From assembly GCF_030867145.1 (NCBI RefSeq), contig NC_134439.1, positions 8,655,379 through 8,719,378 of the forward strand: a stretch of 64,000 bases of DNA, given 5' to 3'. Shown here in pieces: positions 1 to 11,506 of the stretch. The position numbers were made by a program, and so were the translations under genes. The first letter of the stretch is position 1. Each line of letters begins with the position of its first letter. The DNA comes from Opisthocomus hoazin (lineage: Eukaryota; Chordata; Aves; Opisthocomiformes; Opisthocomidae). A model generated the notes under the pieces. The model did no database searches. It saw nothing but the letters and a program-made list of their open reading frames with translations, and was not told where the DNA came from.

Positions 1-2086
1 GCAGCTCCCGCAGCTCCCGGGGGGACGGCGGGGGTCAGCCTGGCCCCCCCCGAGCCCCGGGACCCCCTCGAGCCCCGGGACCCCCTGAGCGGGGTTACCT
101 CCACGTGGACCTTGTGGAGGAAGGCGATCTCGTCCTGCAGGCTCCCCACCCGCCGCTCCAGGTCCAGGAGAGCCAAGGCGGCGGCGTCCACGTCCTGGGA
201 CCGCGGGGGACAGGAGGGACCGTCCCCAGGGCTGGCCACGGCGCTCTGCTGCCTCCGGAGCTGCCCACCCTGCCCGTCCTGCCCATCCCTGCCGCCTTCC
301 ACCCATCCCTGCCACCTTCCGCCCATCCCTGCCACCTTCTGCCCATCCCTGCCCCATCCCTGCCCCATCCCTGCCACCTTCCACCCATCCCTGCCACCTT
401 CTGCCCATCCCTGCCACCTTCTGCCCATCCCTGCCGCCTTCCACCCATCCCTGCCACCTTCTGCCCATCCCTGCCACCTTCCACCCATCCCTGCCACCTT
501 CTGCCCATCCCTGCCGCCTTCCACCCATCCCTGCCACCTTCTGCCCATCCCTGCCACCTTCCACCCATCCCTGCCACCTTCCGCCCATCCCTGCTGCCTT
601 CCACCCATCCCTGCCACCTTCCACCCATCCCTGCCACCTTCCGCCCATCCCTGCCACCTTCTGCCCATCCCTGCCCATCCCTGCCCATCCCTGCCGCCTT
701 CTGCCCATCCCTGCCACATTCTGCCCATCCCTGCCCATCCCTGCCCCATCCCTGCCCGTCCTGCCCATCCCTGCCGCCTTCCACCCATCCCTGCCACCTT
801 CTGCCCATCCCTGCCCACCCTGCCCATCCCTGAGGGAGGCTGAGCTGGGGGCTGACCCCCGGGGGTGCGGGATGGGGGGCGCAGGATCCGGCCCCTGCCC
901 TCACCTGCCTGTAGGCAGCCAGGTTGCTCTCGGCCTCCAGCCGCAGGGTCACCTCGTCCTGCAGCCTGCGCCGGGGCAGGGAGGCACCGTCACTCGCTGG
1001 GCACCGGTACCCACTCAGCACCGGTACCCACTCAGCACCGTCACTCGTTAGGTGCCGTCACTCGTTACTCTCAGCCCCAGGGACAGGATCTCCCCGAGTC
1101 GACACAGCCCCACGCCACCAGCACCCACACACTGCATCGGCGCCTGTGCCCATCCCCCACCCCCCGCCACCGTCCCCGCTGCTCCCTGGGGTCACCCCAG
1201 TCCAGTCCCAGTGGGCACCCTGATCCCTGGGGATGCCCCGGTCCCCATCCTGCTCCCTGGGGCCACCCTGGTCCTTGCCACCACCATGATCCCCATCGCC
1301 ACCCTGGTCGCCCGGACAACCCTGATCACCATCCTGGTGGCCATCATGGTGCCTGCTGCCGCTCTGGTCCCAGTGGCCACCCTGGTCCTGGTAGTCACCC
1401 TGATACACCCGTCCCAGTGGCCACCCTCATTCCTGTCCTGGTGACCACCGTGGTCCCCATCATCACCCTGGTCCCCACCATCATCCTGATCCCAGTGGCC
1501 ACCCTCATTCCTGTCCTGATGACCATCCTGGTCCCCATCACCACCGTGGTCCCCACCATCATCCTGGTCCCCACCAGCATCCTGGTCCCAGTGGCCACCC
1601 CGGTCCCCAGGACTATCCCAAGCAGGGCAGTGCCTCACTTCTGCTGCAGACTGCCCAGGTCCTCGGCGAGGTTGTCCCTCTCGATCTCCAGCTGGGCCTT
1701 GGCCATGGCCAGCTGCTCCGCCTGGTGCCGCAGGTCACGCAGCTCCTCCTGGGAGGGCTCCTGGTCCCGCGCCTGGTTCAGCTCCACCACCAGCACCTTG
1801 TTCTGCTGCTCCAGGAGCCGGACCTTCTCGAGGTAGCTTGCGAAGCGGTCGTTGAGCTCCATCGTCTCCACCTTCTCGCTGGTGCGTGTCTCCCTGAACC
1901 CGAGTCGAGTGCCGCCGCCAGGGAGACGTCCACCTTGCCCGAGCCCAGGCGGGCGCCCACGCGGGGACCCGGCTGGGTGCTGCGGGGGGCCCGGAGCCGG
2001 GCCGGGGGGCTGCCGGGGAGCAGCCGGTACAGCAGGGCGGCGGGGCCGAAGCGGCGGCCGTAGGAGGACGGGCGCTGGCTCTCCAT
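1..2086 (-). CDS. GFAP: GFAP, glial fibrillary acidic protein, exons 1-3 (partial, runs off the left edge)
   Basis: Type III intermediate filament protein of the astrocyte cytoskeleton. Three coding exons are read on the minus strand. Exon 1 runs 2086 to about 1637, starting [13 protein letters not shown], with head domain and coil 1A containing [21 protein letters not shown] and ending ...LGSLQQ before a GTGAGG donor. Exon 2 is 965-905 (61 bp, [20 protein letters not shown]). Exon 3 is 194-99 (96 bp, [16 protein letters not shown]..., coil 1B). The exon 2 and 3 sizes and phases match my memory of mammalian GFAP. Coil 2 and the tail lie outside the window. Compared with human GFAP the linker after coil 1A is about six residues shorter. 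The head frame (...[11 protein letters not shown]) and the rod frame ([15 protein letters not shown]) differ by one base near 1894-1903, a real frameshift or a consensus error. Vimentin and desmin are less likely because KIF18B and C1QL1 lie next door. Confidence 0.9.
275..835. repeat. 20-bp minisatellite in GFAP intron 2
   Basis: About 27 imperfect head-to-tail copies of a 20-base unit of the form CTTCCACCCATCCCTGCCAC, C-rich on the plus strand, lying wholly between GFAP exons 3 and 2. The unit alternates between CTTCC and CTTCT variants. The open frames seen through it follow from the repeat and are not genes. Confidence 0.95.
1195..1615. repeat. Degenerate CCCTGGTCC-type repeat tract in GFAP intron 1
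   Basis: Loosely periodic, pyrimidine-rich tract built from variants of CCATCATCCTGGTCCCCA and CAGTGGCCACCCTGGTCC between GFAP exons 2 and 1. The period drifts, so it is an old, degenerating minisatellite with no coding signature. Confidence 0.75.
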
Positions 2087-2279
2087 GCCGACGCGGTGGG
2101 CGCGAGGTGCCCGGCCCGGGGGGGTTATGGAGCCCGGGGGCCCCCCCCGGCCCCGCTGGCCGCCCCCCGGCAGGGCCCGCGGGACGGGGGCACCGGGGGG
2201 TGGGCGCTGGGTGGGTGCCGGGGGGCTGGGTGCGATGCCACGGGGCACTGCGGGTGCTGGGTGCGAGGCTGGTGCGGTG

Positions 2280-2910
2280 TCACACACCCCCTGCACGCGT
2301 GTGCGCACCCATGCTCACGGCTGGGGTGGATGCACGCGCACACGCACCCCCCCCATCCTGCGTGTGCAGCCGTGAGGAGGCATCCACACGCGTGCCCATC
2401 CACACGCGTGCCCATCCACACATGTGCCCATCCACACGCGTGCCCATCCACACGCGTGCCCATCCACACGTGTGCACATCCACACGCGTGCCCATCCACA
2501 CATGTGCCCATCCACACGCGTGCACGTGCACCTCCACACACGTGTGCCTCCACACACATGCAACACGCACGTCCACACACACATGCGTGCAGGAGATGCA
2601 CACGTGTGTCTCTCCATGTCGATATCTGCACACGAGTGCACGCGTGTCCGTCCCTCCGAGCACACTGCCACACACAACACGCGTGCACGCCCACCCTTAC
2701 ACACGTGTGCACACGCGTGCAGCCTGCACAGACACGCACACGTGTGCCCACGCACACAGAGCTGCGCGTGCCCCTCTGCCCTCCCACGTCTCCACGCCGT
2801 GCCCCGCAGCGCGCGCCCGGCCAGCCGGCTCGCACACGCGTGCACGCACACCCACGTCACGCACACCCACGTCACGCACACCCACGTCACGCACACGCGT
2901 GCTCCCCGTG
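2280..2910. repeat. CACACGCGTG-type alternating purine-pyrimidine repeat upstream of GFAP
   Basis: About 600 bases dominated by CACACGCGTGCCCATC units (roughly 16-18 bp, best ordered at 2385-2520) grading into looser CACACGTGTGC sequence, and closing with three copies of a 15-bp CACCCACGTCACGCA unit near 2845-2895. The alternating purine-pyrimidine pattern favours Z-DNA, and the tract is dense in ACGCGT and CACGTG palindromes. It begins about 200 bp upstream of the GFAP start codon. Confidence 0.85.
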
Positions 2911-2994
2911 CCGCGCGCCCGCGGACGAGCCGCTCAGCGCCAGCCACCCCGGCCAGGCCGAGGCGCGTTGCGGGCAGCCTGGCAGCGCAGGCAG

Positions 2995-3060
2995 GCCGCT
3001 AATTAAGCGGGCTGCTAATGAAGGCGGGCTGCTAATGAACTGGCTGAAGCCTCCAGAGGC
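2995..3060. promoter_or_regulatory. Candidate regulatory element with repeated GCTAAT motifs upstream of GFAP
   Basis: An AT-containing island in GC-rich sequence, about 0.9 kb upstream of the GFAP start codon. It holds CTAATTAAGC followed by two spaced copies of GGGCTGCTAATGAA, consistent with paired homeodomain (TAAT) sites. Function is inferred only from motif content and position. Confidence 0.35.
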
Positions 3061-4859
3061 CTCTCCGCCCCGGGGGTCCCGCACAGCGCTGGAGCCTGGC
3101 CGGGGCTCAGCACCCCGGGTCCCCTCCCAGCGCGGGGGCCGGATCCTGCCCCGGCTGGCCGTGTCACCGCTCACACGTGCACTGAGTTTGGGGGGGTCTT
3201 TGCCCCCCGCGGCCCATCGTGGGGGCAGGGTCAGGACCCCCCGGGCAGGGGCAGGGAGCCAGGGGCTTTCCCGGGCGGCTGGAAGGGGCTTTGTGCGGTG
3301 CCGGGAAGCTCGGGGAGACGGGTCCGGGGGTGGTGGCGATGGGCGCGGCGTCACCGCCAGCCCTGTCCCCTCCGAGCCACCGCGTCAGGGCCACGGCCAG
3401 GCCTCGGGGACAGCCCGGGCAGGGGACGGGGTGTGCTGGGGAGACGGGGACACGAGGTGGCATCGGGGTGGGCGCCCCGAGACGCGGCTGGGACGGACCT
3501 GGGGGTCGGGGGGGTCCCTGGGTGCTGGGGGGATGCTGCGGGGACAGGGCTGGGGACAGGGCTGGGGACAGGCCGTGGTGGCCCGCAGCTAGATGGCAGC
3601 CGATGGCCGGGGAAGGCTCCCTGGACGGGGACGGGGACAGGGCCAGGTCCCACCGGGCCACGGCCACCATCGCTGGCCACCGGCCATCTGGGGAGGGTCG
3701 TGGTGACGGCCGTGGGTGCATCTGCGGGGACCCGGAGCCACTGGGGGGCCATACTGGTGGGACTGGTGGCACTGGGACAGCACTCGGGCCAACCTCTCGC
3801 TGCCACATCACCCTTTCATCCCCAGCAGCTCCTTGTCCCCAGGCCACCCTGTCCCCATGTCCCACCAGCTGTCCGGGGCCGGCGTCCCCAGCGAGGGGCC
3901 GGGGCTTTGCCCGCAGAAACGCCCGGTTTGGGGCACCCACGTCCCCCCTACGCAGTGACCCCCCCGGGACACGCGCCATGCCACCGCCCGCGGTGACAGG
4001 GACCCCCAGCTCCGCGCAGCCCTGCCAGGGTGGGGGGACGGAGCAGGGGTCTGGGGGTCCTCGCCAGTCCCCAGAGATTCATTTTCTCCCCGCTCCTGCG
4101 CAGCCGGGATCACAGCGGGGAGAGCTGGCACGGGCGGGGGCTGCGGGGAGGCAGAGCTGGGCTCCCCCCTCCTCCTCCCCGGCCCCCTCTTAATGAGACA
4201 AACGAACCGGGAGCCGGCTGGAGGTTTTAATTAGAAGCTTCCAGCCTCTGAGAAGACAAAGGCGAGCTCTGCTGCTGCCTGGCAGAGAAGTAGGGCAGGA
4301 GGAGCGGGTGACCCCGGGCCCCCCAGGGACAGCAGCAGGCTCGGAGCCGGGTCCCGTCCCCGCCGTCTTGGTCACCCCCGGGGAGCTGGCGCAGGCAGCC
4401 AGATGTGCCAGCGCCCAGATGTGCCCTGGGAGGGCAGGGAAGGGGTCCTGGGGGTGCTTTGGCTCTCTGCCTCCGGACTGGGGGGTTGGAGGCAGCGGGG
4501 GGGAGGGACCCACGGGGGACAAGGGGGGGCAGCAAGGGGGGAACAGCGCAGAACCCCTATCTCCATCTCCAAGTAGGGCAGCGGGAGCTGAGGGGGGGCA
4601 AGCACCCTCCACCACCCCTCACCTGCACCCCAGGACACCAGGCAAGGGGCCCAGTGTCCCAGGGGCACAGCAAAGGGGGCAGATGGCACCCCTGGGGCCC
4701 CGCTGCTGACAGGAGAGGTGGGGGGAAGAGGGGAAGCCACAACAGAGCCCAGCCCCAGGAGCAAGGGCCTTTTCGAGCCCCCCTCAGACAGGAGCCGCTG
4801 CCCCCCCCAGCTCCCTGCACGAGGAAATGAGAAGAAAGAGCCACGAAACGCCCCTGGGG
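3061..4859. other. GFAP-KIF18B intergenic spacer, no gene seen
   Basis: GC-rich sequence between the GFAP 5' flank and the KIF18B 3' end. Long open frames on both strands have no recognisable domain and reflect a shortage of AT-rich stops. A short GGGGACAGGGCT triplication lies near 3540-3575. A small AT-richer island at 4190-4255 (TTAATGAGACAAACG, TTTTAATTAGAAGC) could be regulatory. Otherwise nothing is supported. Confidence 0.6.
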
Positions 4860-4875
4860 GTTGAAACCAACAGGG

Positions 4876-4881
4876 TTTATT
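4876..4881 (-). terminator. KIF18B: AATAAA polyadenylation signal, probable KIF18B 3' end
   Basis: Reading the minus strand gives AATAAA followed by CCCTGTTGG. It is the only clear signal downstream of the KIF18B tail homology and sits just before a long exon-free spacer, so it probably marks the 3' end of the KIF18B transcript. Confidence 0.55.
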
Positions 4882-4974
4882 AAAAGGCCGTGTTAGTTCT
4901 TAGCAACACCCAGCTGTTAGCCCTCGACACGAGAGAGGGGCTGGGAGGGAACAGCAATAACCCACCTGCTGCAA

Positions 4975-5045
4975 AAACACGGGGGGGGGGGCAAAACTGC
5001 AGCAACAGGGGGGGCAAAACCGCAGCAACGGGGGGGGGCAGCCAG
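4975..5045. repeat. Short G-run repeat in the KIF18B 3' region
   Basis: Three copies of GCAAAACNGCAGCAACRGGGGGGGG, giving clustered G-runs on the plus strand. Lies in the presumed 3' UTR or last intron. Confidence 0.7.
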
Positions 5046-6507
5046 GACCCCAGGCAGAACTGGGGCTGGGGGTGACTTTGGGGGTAGAAGAAGGGCTGGA
5101 GGGGATCCTTGGGGGGCTGCAGGAAGGACGGGGAGAATTTTGGGACCTGGGTTTGGAGACCGGGAGGGATCCTGGCCGGGAGAGCCATCGGCACAAGAGC
5201 TTCACTGGCTGGGGAGTGGGTGCTGGGTGGGTGCTGCCGTGGGCCCCCAGCTGCTTGGTGGTCCGTCCGCTCCCTCTCCAGGCGAAAGGGCCTGAAGGAT
5301 GTTCTGAGGAGGGAAAGAAAGAGGAGAGCAGGGGATGAGGCAGCTCCTGGGGAAAAGCAGCAAACGCGGGGCCCCTCCCGGCAGAGCTACCCTCCCCCTT
5401 TCCACCCCGCTCCAAGCGCCCACCGCCCTGCCCCGGGGCCGGGGCTGCAGCAAACCCCAAACAGCATCTTCCACCAGCACCAAAGGGCCTGGCGCCGGGT
5501 ATTTCGGGGCTCCCGCCTGCGGAGGGGCGCGGGGCTCGCTTGGGATGCGGGGGGGCTGTGCAGAGCTCGGGAGCTGGGCGATGCGGCTCTGCAGCCCCGC
5601 CAGGGAGGAGGAAGCGGTGCTGGGAAAGAGCAAGGAACCAGCTGAAACTCCCCGGGCTCAGGGCCAAGGTTCCCCACCGTCCCCAGCCATCAGGGGCAAA
5701 GGAGCTGACGCAGGCAGGAGCTGCGCAGGGTGCCGGCGGCCGTCTCACCGCTCCGCACGCCTCCGCTTCCGCGCCGATGCTCTGGAGACCGAGCAGGGCC
5801 GGGGGACGCAGGAACCCCCGGTGGCAAACGCCGGGCCGCGGGCTCTGCAGCCAAGGAGAAGTCGGTTACAGCCAGGGCCGGATCCTGGCCAACGCCATCC
5901 ACCTGCGGGGAAGAGGAGTCAGGAAACCCACCCGGTTTTGTGGGGGAAAGAGATCCAGACAGGGATAAATCCTGAGCACCTCCCTGCGGGAGCTGACAGC
6001 CACGCGGGTCCTGCTGCTTCCTGCAGCGGTCGGGCCGTTCCCCCGTGCCTCAGTTTCCCCAGTTACCCTCTACAGGAACTATTTCCTAGAGCTACAGGAG
6101 GAGCCAGGGAGACCTAAGGGTCTCCTGCACTACCTAGGGCGTGCCGATCGCTGGGTTTGGATCACTGCACACGTTCACACAGCTCTATAAAAGCCTGAGC
6201 CTCTTTGAAGCACCAGCAATAAAAAAAAACCCCAAAAAAGCCACAGTGCACGGTCCCGGCCCTCACTCCGACCTCTCTGGGAGGAGAGGCGATGCCCCAC
6301 CGGCTTCCCAGCCAGCCCCTGGGGCTCCAGAAGCTGCCTGGAGGATGCTCCTCCATGTCCAAAGGGAAAAGGAAAAGGAATAGCCAATTTTCTTGGAATG
6401 CTTTTTATATCTTTGCAAGTGATTTGCACACGAGCTCAGCCCGCTGGCTGCCCATCCGCAGGCCGAGCATCTCCTGCCCAGTCTCCCCTCTTCGCAGAGC
6501 TGCAGCG

Positions 6508-6573
6508 ATCCACGAAGGATCCACCCACGAAGGATCCACCCACGAAGGATCCACCCACGAAGGATCCACCCAG
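6508..6573. repeat. 15-bp tandem repeat, KIF18B intron
   Basis: Four perfect copies plus partial ends of GGATCCACCCACGAA, each carrying a GGATCC site. Because 15 is a multiple of three, both strands stay open across it. Confidence 0.9.
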
Positions 6574-6756
6574 ACAGCCAGACCACGGAGGGGGGAGCCC
6601 CAAAAACACGGGCGGCCCACCCAGGGCAGCACTCACTTGGGCGCGCAGGCGCTGTCGGGCTCGCTCAGGAGGCTCTGGGTGCTCTCCCGGTCCGGGCAGC
6701 GGGTCAGGCTGCAGCCGGCTGGCGAGTCGGCTTCCTTGCAGGCCTCCTATGTCCCA

Positions 6757-7130
6757 TTCTGTTCGTGGACGGGCGAGGCGCAGCAGTCCTGGGCAGCCGA
6801 CATCGCCAGCGGCACGCGGCGTTTGGTGACCATTGGGGGCAGATCTTGGGGGTGCAACAGGGTGGCACCGGAGAGAGCGCGGGTGACTGGGCTGCTGCTT
6901 TGAGACAGGGGATGCCAGAGCTCCGCATCGCCCTGGGAGCCCGTGCTCCTTTCCCAGCTCTGGGCGGGTGTTCCACCCGCGTTCGGAGGCTGCAAGGAGC
7001 TCCCACTTGGGAAGCGCCGTTCGTCTCGGACTTCCTCCTCCTCTTCATCGGACTGGGATCCATCGCTGTGGGACTGGAGGGCGGAGCGAGCTGCTGCAGG
7101 GTGGCACCCGTCACAGCGACGGATGCCTCG
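6757..7130 (-). pseudogene. KIF18B: KIF18B tail exon region with a frame break
   Basis: Minus-strand frames read PPSSPTAMDPSPMKRRRKSE and then, after a one-base shift near 6837, MVTKRRVPLAMSAAQDCC. These align in order to two stretches of the human KIF18B tail (ALEADSPMAPKRGTKRQRQS and VIKSRVPLGPSAMQNCS). Basic composition fits the microtubule and EB-binding tail. A weaker match (RAKLRALQTPF...SLGI) lies upstream at about 7420-7360. Confidence 0.55.
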
Positions 7131-8368
7131 GCTCAAGGAGCAGAGGAGCAACAGGGTCACCTCCCCGTCTGCAGCTCCCAGGCACCCCCAGACCCTGGGG
7201 CAGCCCCCTCTGCCCCCCGTCTCAGCAGAGATCCGCCCAGCGAGCCCCACAGCAGCCGCCTGCCAGCGTCTGTTTCCATCAAACCGCGCAATCCAGAGGA
7301 GAAAAGAGCCAGCGCAGAGACCCCGGCGCCTTGCCAGCCTGAAGGCACCAGGCGGGTCCCTGTGGCAATGCCCAGGCTGTCCCCGGAAAACGGGGTCTGC
7401 AGAGCCCGCAGCTTCGCTCTCGGGTCTGTGCGCTGGCACTGAGGATGAGGAGGAAGAGCTCGGGCCGGGTCAGGCGCAGGCTGCCAGCTGGGGGGGTGCA
7501 GCCAGGCTGGCTCGGGCAAAGGTACCGTGGAGGAGTAAACAAGAGGAGAAAAAAATGAGGATCAGAACCGCTGCTTTGGTCTCCTGGAGCAGAGACACCG
7601 CTCACGTTTGCGCTGCCTGGCACACACACGCTGAGCTCCCAAGGGCTGCTCATGCCTCGGCCGGGCCCCGGCTGCCGGATGCACTGGCAAGCCCCAGTCG
7701 CTCTGCGGAGCGAGGCTGGAGCCGCTCTCGGCACAACGCGCCGGGCATCACCTCGGGAGGAACTCATCTCCCTGCGCTGCGCCCATGGCCGGGAGCTGTG
7801 TCCCATCCCCCGCCCCCAGCTCCTCCTGCGCACACCAAGGCAAAGGGGAAGGGACACAAACCCAAATCCTCACCGTCGCAGCCCCGCTGCATCTCTGGAG
7901 CTGGGGCGGCCTCGCTGACCTCCGCGGCTCCGCTCGGAGACGTGGCTTGCTCCAGGCTTACACCAGCCTGCTGACGGACCAGGAGCTGCTGTTCCTCAAA
8001 CTCGGAGTGAGGAGGTTGGCATCCTTCAGCAGGACATGGTGCTTTTTGGGAAACGCTCAGCATGGCAGCCACGAGCCTGAGAGAGAGAGACCGACCCAAG
8101 AACCTGTCAGCAGGTGAGCTCGAGCCAGCGTCACCAGTGACAGCAGCTCAGCACCACCAGCACCACCTCTGAGGCCTCCTTGGGCGGGTCAGAGCCCGTT
8201 GGGAGAGTTCTGGGAGAAGAGAGGCAAACTTTGAAGCTGTGAGATACCCAAGCCGTAAATCTCTGACTGGAGAACCCGAGCTGTGCATTCATCTGTTGGT
8301 TAGAAAGGACCACCTGGCACCCACAGACTTTTTGCCAGGCTTCAGACACTCGTTAGCTCGGCCAGAGA

Positions 8369-9435
8369 TCCAGGCACATGTCAAGGCCAGCCTCCCTCAA
8401 GAAATCTTTCTGAAGAGCTTCATTCTGCCAAGGTGCTGGGGGCAGAGACATCAGCAGATGGTGCCACGGGAGCCCTGCCAGGGCAGGTCCTGGGGGAGCC
8501 GAGGCAGGAGGAAAGACTTCGCGCAGCTCATTTCAGGACTAACAACACGCACTTAAGGCTCACACAGTTGCTGTGCCTGGAAACCTTCACTGCTGACACT
8601 TCCAGGAGAGATTATCCCATGGGATTAGAACCCCAGGAGCCAAATCCCTTATTTTCCAGGGCAGGCAGTCATCTGCGAGTGAAGACCTGGTGTCCATCCA
8701 AACCATCCTGGGGACGGCTGTGTGCAGCACGAGGGCGGACACCCCGTCCTCCACGGGCAAAGAAGAGCAAGTGGCACGTGGGGACGGCGCGAGGACACTC
8801 ACGTCTCTGTCTGGCTGCTGGACAAGCCCTGTGGAAGGCCGCTTGGTTTCTTCGGTTCCAGCTGGACATCTCTCTGGAGGGTTGCTGGGGAGCTGCTGGG
8901 AGGCATTTCCTCCGGAGCCTGGAGCAATCACCCAAAAGCCCAGCATCAGCCCACATCCGAGCAGAGTTTGGTCCCCAAACTCCCTGATAGCTGGGAAGTG
9001 AAGGGGTTTCTCTAGCAGCCCACAGCCCAGCACGCACTGAGCCAGCACCCCGTGGACCGGCTGAGCTCCTGCCCTCTCCCAGTGTGCCCAGTGTACACCA
9101 CGAGGGTATCTGAGCCCCCACGCAGGCCCCACTCGGCAAGCCAAGCCCCCTCCCATTGCCCACCCCTCCTCTCACCTCCTCCTCCAATCCCAGCTCCAGC
9201 TGAACAGGACATCCAGCTTCCAGCTCCTGCTCCATCTCCTCATGCAGGGCCAGGAATGTCTTCGGGACAGCTTCCTCACACCTACAGAAGCCAGAGAAGC
9301 CACTGAGCCAGAGAAGATGCTCTGGTGAAGCCATCACTTTGCGTAAGAAGTTTGCGGATGGCTCAGACAAGATTTGGCCTCTGCAACCCAGCTTCCCCTG
9401 GTGCCTGCACACTGTGGTCCATCAGGCTCGGAACT
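8369..9435 (+). repeat. Inverted duplication, left arm segment 4
   Basis: Partner of 56,566-57,632; see that entry. Confidence 0.93.
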
Positions 9436-9717
9436 GTTGCCACCGATGGAGGCCTTCAGCAAGCGCATGAGCTTGCTGTCCCCGTAGGGGATGTGGGTTT
9501 TCTTGCTCTGTACCAAGAGATCAAGAGTCTGCTCAGCTTTGGGCCCTTGGGCACTCAGCTCCCAGTCCTGCATCGCAAGGGGACGGCCACGCTCATCCCA
9601 TGGCACCTCTCGGAGCCCGGCCCAGGCTGCCGTCCTCACCGCACCGGCTGGACCATCGCTTGAGCACACTCCTTGTACTCACCCACCCCGGAGAGGCCAC
9701 GCCAGGAACAGCGTTAC

Positions 9718-9915
9718 CTTCGCATCAGCCAGGGCACTGGTGACGTTGATGAGGGTCAGCAGTGAGCAGCTGATGTTGGCACCCTCCTGGAGCCGCTCTC
9801 CCTTGGCGTTGGTGACAGAAGCACCCTCTGAGCCGGCCAGGTCGATCAAGCTCATCTTGGCCACTTGCAGATCCCGAGAGAGGCCGCCAACACGGTCCTG
9901 CTGCTTCGCATGGAT
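9718..9915 (-). CDS. KIF18B: KIF18B switch II exon with altered signature residues
   Basis: A 198-bp exon (66 codons, phase 0 at both ends, CTCGCAG acceptor, GTAACG donor) reading [20 protein letters not shown] then [19 protein letters not shown] and [20 protein letters not shown]. The kinesin signature normally has SER after DLAG and NINRSLLAL; here these are SEG and [10 protein letters not shown] partial copy at 56,163-56,228 keeps NINRSLLAL. Confidence 0.85.
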
Positions 9916-11348
9916 CTGCGAGGACAGACATGGGTGAGGCTGCAGCTCCACAAGCCACACAGGGTTGCTGGTTGGAGCCAGCATCACCAGTTTCAGTGTT
10001 TATAACAGGGTGGCAAAGAGGATCACGCAGCCTGTGAGCTCGAGCAGGGGGAAAAGAGGAGCCCAGCACGCTGAGAAGACGAGCCAAAAGCTCGGCGATG
10101 ACTCGACTAGCAAAGCCGCAGAAAGGATCTCAACAGAAGCGCCAGAGCTACGGAAAATAATCAGCGTCTCCTACGGTTGGTGAACGATGGGGTTACAGCT
10201 GGCCGGGTCCCCCAAGGGCAGCACGCCAGCCCAGAGCCCCGGCGCGACCCGGGAAGCGCTCAGGCACGGTGGCAGCCCCAGCCCTGACTCCGACCGTGGA
10301 TGCTGCTGGCAGCCCAGACGCCGAGCAGGGCTGCAAGCCCCAGACGCAGCCTCGCAGTGCCCCAGGGCCGCACCCAGCCCGCGCTTTCAGTGCCAAGCCC
10401 AGTTCCCGGCTGGTGCGCGCGAGGGGGGACACAGCTGCTGAGACTCACTTGACAGCATCGCTCTGCAGCTTCCCCTTCTGCATCCCTGAAGGTCTCGCAG
10501 GAGAAGCAAACGCTTCCCCCACCGCCCTGCAACACCCTCAGCCCCGCAGGAGCAGCTCCGGCGTGGGCCGGAGGGGCCGTGGAGATGCTGGAGGCCGGTA
10601 ACTGGCCCTGCATCCTCACCAGACCATGGTTTGCCTGCCGGGAGGCCGAGCCGGCAGCGGGAAGGGCAGATTTCCAGCACAGCTAATGGATTCGCCGCAG
10701 GCAGGAATCCAGCACCCACCGACAAGCCCAGCTGGGAAAGCATCCAGACACCTGGACTTCCCCCCTGCACGCAGCAACGGGCAAGGCACCAGGTTCAGAC
10801 TGAAATTACAGTCGGAGCTCTCCATCTCCCCACGCAGCCGTGACAGCCCTGCTAATTCAGGGAAGGGCCTGGCTGGAATTGAAATCAACTTGCAAGTTTG
10901 CGTAGGAGAGCACGAAGAACCCAGGGAACAGGTTTGCAGAGCCCTGGGGGAGCGTAATTCCTGGCTCAGCGCCGAGGGGACATGATGAGCCGCCGGCCTG
11001 CCCACGGCCCCTGCGGGCAGGCACACGCAGGAGCCGGCGATCATCGTCCCCCTCTGCTCGGGGTCGGGTGCTGGGTACGGCTCCCACACGCTGAGCTGAG
11101 AGGAGCCAAAAGCACAAAGCGAAATTTCAGCCCTTGGGACACACGGCAAGGAAGAGAAAATTCCCCGACACCGGATGGGAGAAGCCAGCAGCACCGGTTC
11201 ACCAAACTGGGTGGGTGAGCCCGCTTCCAGTCAGACTCTGGCTGGGCTGGGGACACCCCGAGCGTGGCATTACAGGGTCCAGACCAACGCCAGCTCCTAG
11301 TGACGGTGACCCGGAGGCGGGAGGGGACAGGGCCCGGCCGCAGCATAC

Positions 11349-11506
11349 CTCCTGGTAGGAGACAAAGACCTCACAGCTCTTCTCCTCCTTTCTGGCCTCG
11401 ATCTTCTAGTCCAGCTCCACCATGGTGAGGTACGTGATGCCGGGGCTCATCTCCGAGCCCAGCATGGTGGAGGTTTTTCCTGCTCCTGTCGCGCCATAGG
11501 CAAACA
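11349..11506 (-). pseudogene. KIF18B: KIF18B P-loop exon with an in-frame stop
   Basis: Encodes the ATP-binding loop [11 protein letters not shown] and the [11 protein letters not shown] segment, then an in-frame TAG (11406-11408), after which the same frame continues KIEARKEEKSCEVFVSYQE into a GTATGC donor. Human KIF18B has an arginine at about the stop position. Frame and splice sites are otherwise kept, so the stop looks recent or is a consensus error. Confidence 0.85.

Noticed and set aside
105-1836. Open frames of about 240-320 codons over the GFAP introns
   Set aside because: Products of the 20-bp and CCCTGGTCC tandem repeats between genuine GFAP exons.
10440-10515. Candidate KIF18B exon reading CFSCETFRDAEGEAAERCCQ on the minus strand
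   Set aside because: It has a GTGAGT-like donor and is duplicated at 56,263, but there is no similarity to any kinesin region; better treated as intron.
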